Source: Wallemia ichthyophaga EXF-994
Taxonomy: Eukaryota; Basidiomycota; Wallemiomycetes; Wallemiales; Wallemiaceae
Reading direction: 5' to 3'
NCBI RefSeq assembly: GCF_000400465.1
Contig: NW_008806282.1
Location: 62,001 to 126,000, forward strand
Length of the DNA: 64,000 bases
The position numbers were made by a program, and so were the translations under genes. The notes below the pieces were generated by a model. It did no database searches, was not told where the DNA came from, and worked only from the letters and a program-made list of their open reading frames with translations. Below, piece after piece: positions 63,262 through 64,000 of the stretch; position 1 is the stretch's first letter, and the number at the start of each line of letters is the position of its first letter.

Positions 63262-64000
63262 GACGCGCTTTAGTCACACCGAACCATATCACCACGCTCA
63301 TTCACTTAATTGTTCTCACGCTTCGCTCAAATATTTGCAAACACGTACGCAACGAATACAATGTTAATACACTCCTTAAATCCTAGTACACTTATTACAT
63401 TACTTTATTTGAAAATCCAATTCTTTTGCTCCTAATGCTCCTGCCATACATGAATATTCACTTATTAACTTGCTTAGCATAGCCTGGGCTTCTCGAAAAT
63501 TCAATTCTACCGGTAATGCAACATCTATTGCGTGACGTTGACGTCATCCTAGATAGCTACAGAAATGGGATTTGCTGAGATTTTGAACGTATATCCAGGC
63601 TCCTCAAATGATATTTATTACTGATATACGTCTTCAGGTTGTCACACAACTCACAATAATATCAACTGCTTCCGGTTTTGGATTGCCAGGTCATGCGAAG
63701 GTACCAACTGATAAAAGTGGATAGAGCATCCAATTATTATTTAATGATTCTTTGAAACCCGCTTGTGTAGCTTATGTGGGGCCGATAAGTGAGATTGTCT
63801 GCAGGCAATCATGAGTCATTCTGCCACTTGCAGATGACTCAGAGAAGGATGTCTGGATGTCTATTGGAGGATGTTCTGGAGCACGAATCACATCAAAACC
63901 ATAGGCTGGCTCATCCGAGTAATCCGTGAATGACAGAAGTTACTATTACCACGGTCATGGCGCAATACTGCAGGATAATCAAGGCAAATGCACTTGTATT
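63262..64000. other. right-edge intergenic region
   Basis: About 740 bases after the DUF2235 stop. Only short frames on both strands and AT-rich sequence; no gene, tRNA or repeat was recognised. Confidence 0.5.

Noticed and set aside
1-64000. tRNA, rRNA or transposon genes
   Set aside because: I looked for tRNA-like B-box patterns, terminal inverted repeats and transposase or reverse transcriptase motifs and saw none; weak snoRNA-like C boxes near 34494 lacked a matching D box and stem.

Overview
This is a gene-dense stretch of nuclear DNA from a fungus, most likely a small-genome basidiomycete. About 33 protein genes fill 64 kb. Almost every multi-exon gene has tiny introns, mostly 42-57 nt, with GT...CTAAC/CTGAC...AG signals. 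Neighbouring genes are often separated by fewer than 100 bp. TEF3, NHP6, PALC, HET-C, ATG9 and ALO1 are fungal or fungal-type genes. I cannot fix the genus; Wallemia-like compact basidiomycetes fit the intron size and density, but that is inference.

Layout. 1-9.6 kb: a left-truncated animal-type cryptochrome/(6-4) photolyase, a Stealth-family sugar-phosphate transferase, an F-box protein with an SR tract, a PH-domain protein and a voltage-gated K+ channel. 9.7-24 kb: PALC and SMC1 (divergent), TIM8, ATG9 and MRD1 (divergent), then a gene that reads through from a DOA1/PLAA-like WD40-PFU protein into a SIR2-family deacetylase. 24-39 kb: NHP6-like HMG protein, SEC21, CWC25, RRB1, SMC6, TEF3. 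39-49 kb: RRG9/neugrin-like, mitochondrial uL22, a secreted GPI-type protein, TAH18, TFB4, LHS1, malate dehydrogenase. 49-64 kb: ALO1, a tandem pair of HMG/YABBY-like paralogues (the second with an apparent one-base frameshift), APC11, a disordered protein, a second F-box protein, HET-C, a dienelactone hydrolase and a DUF2235 hydrolase.

The genes are mostly housekeeping and unrelated by pathway: chromosome structure (SMC1, SMC6), ribosome and translation (MRD1, RRB1, TEF3, uL22m), trafficking and autophagy (SEC21, ATG9), mitochondria (TIM8, RRG9, uL22m), ER folding (LHS1), transcription/repair (TFB4) and cell cycle (APC11).

The most interesting items are: the DOA1(PFU)-sirtuin fusion without a PUL domain; two genes (SMC1, MRD1) whose start codon is split AT|G by an intron; a HET-C intron doubled in length by an internal 48-bp tandem duplication; GC-AG introns in TEF3 and, by necessity of frame, HET-C; an exact 42-bp copy of the TEF3 3' coding end about 470 bp downstream; and the tandem HMG/YABBY-like pair. 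All exon models were made by eye. In most multi-exon models the exon lengths sum to a multiple of three, but no transcript evidence was available.
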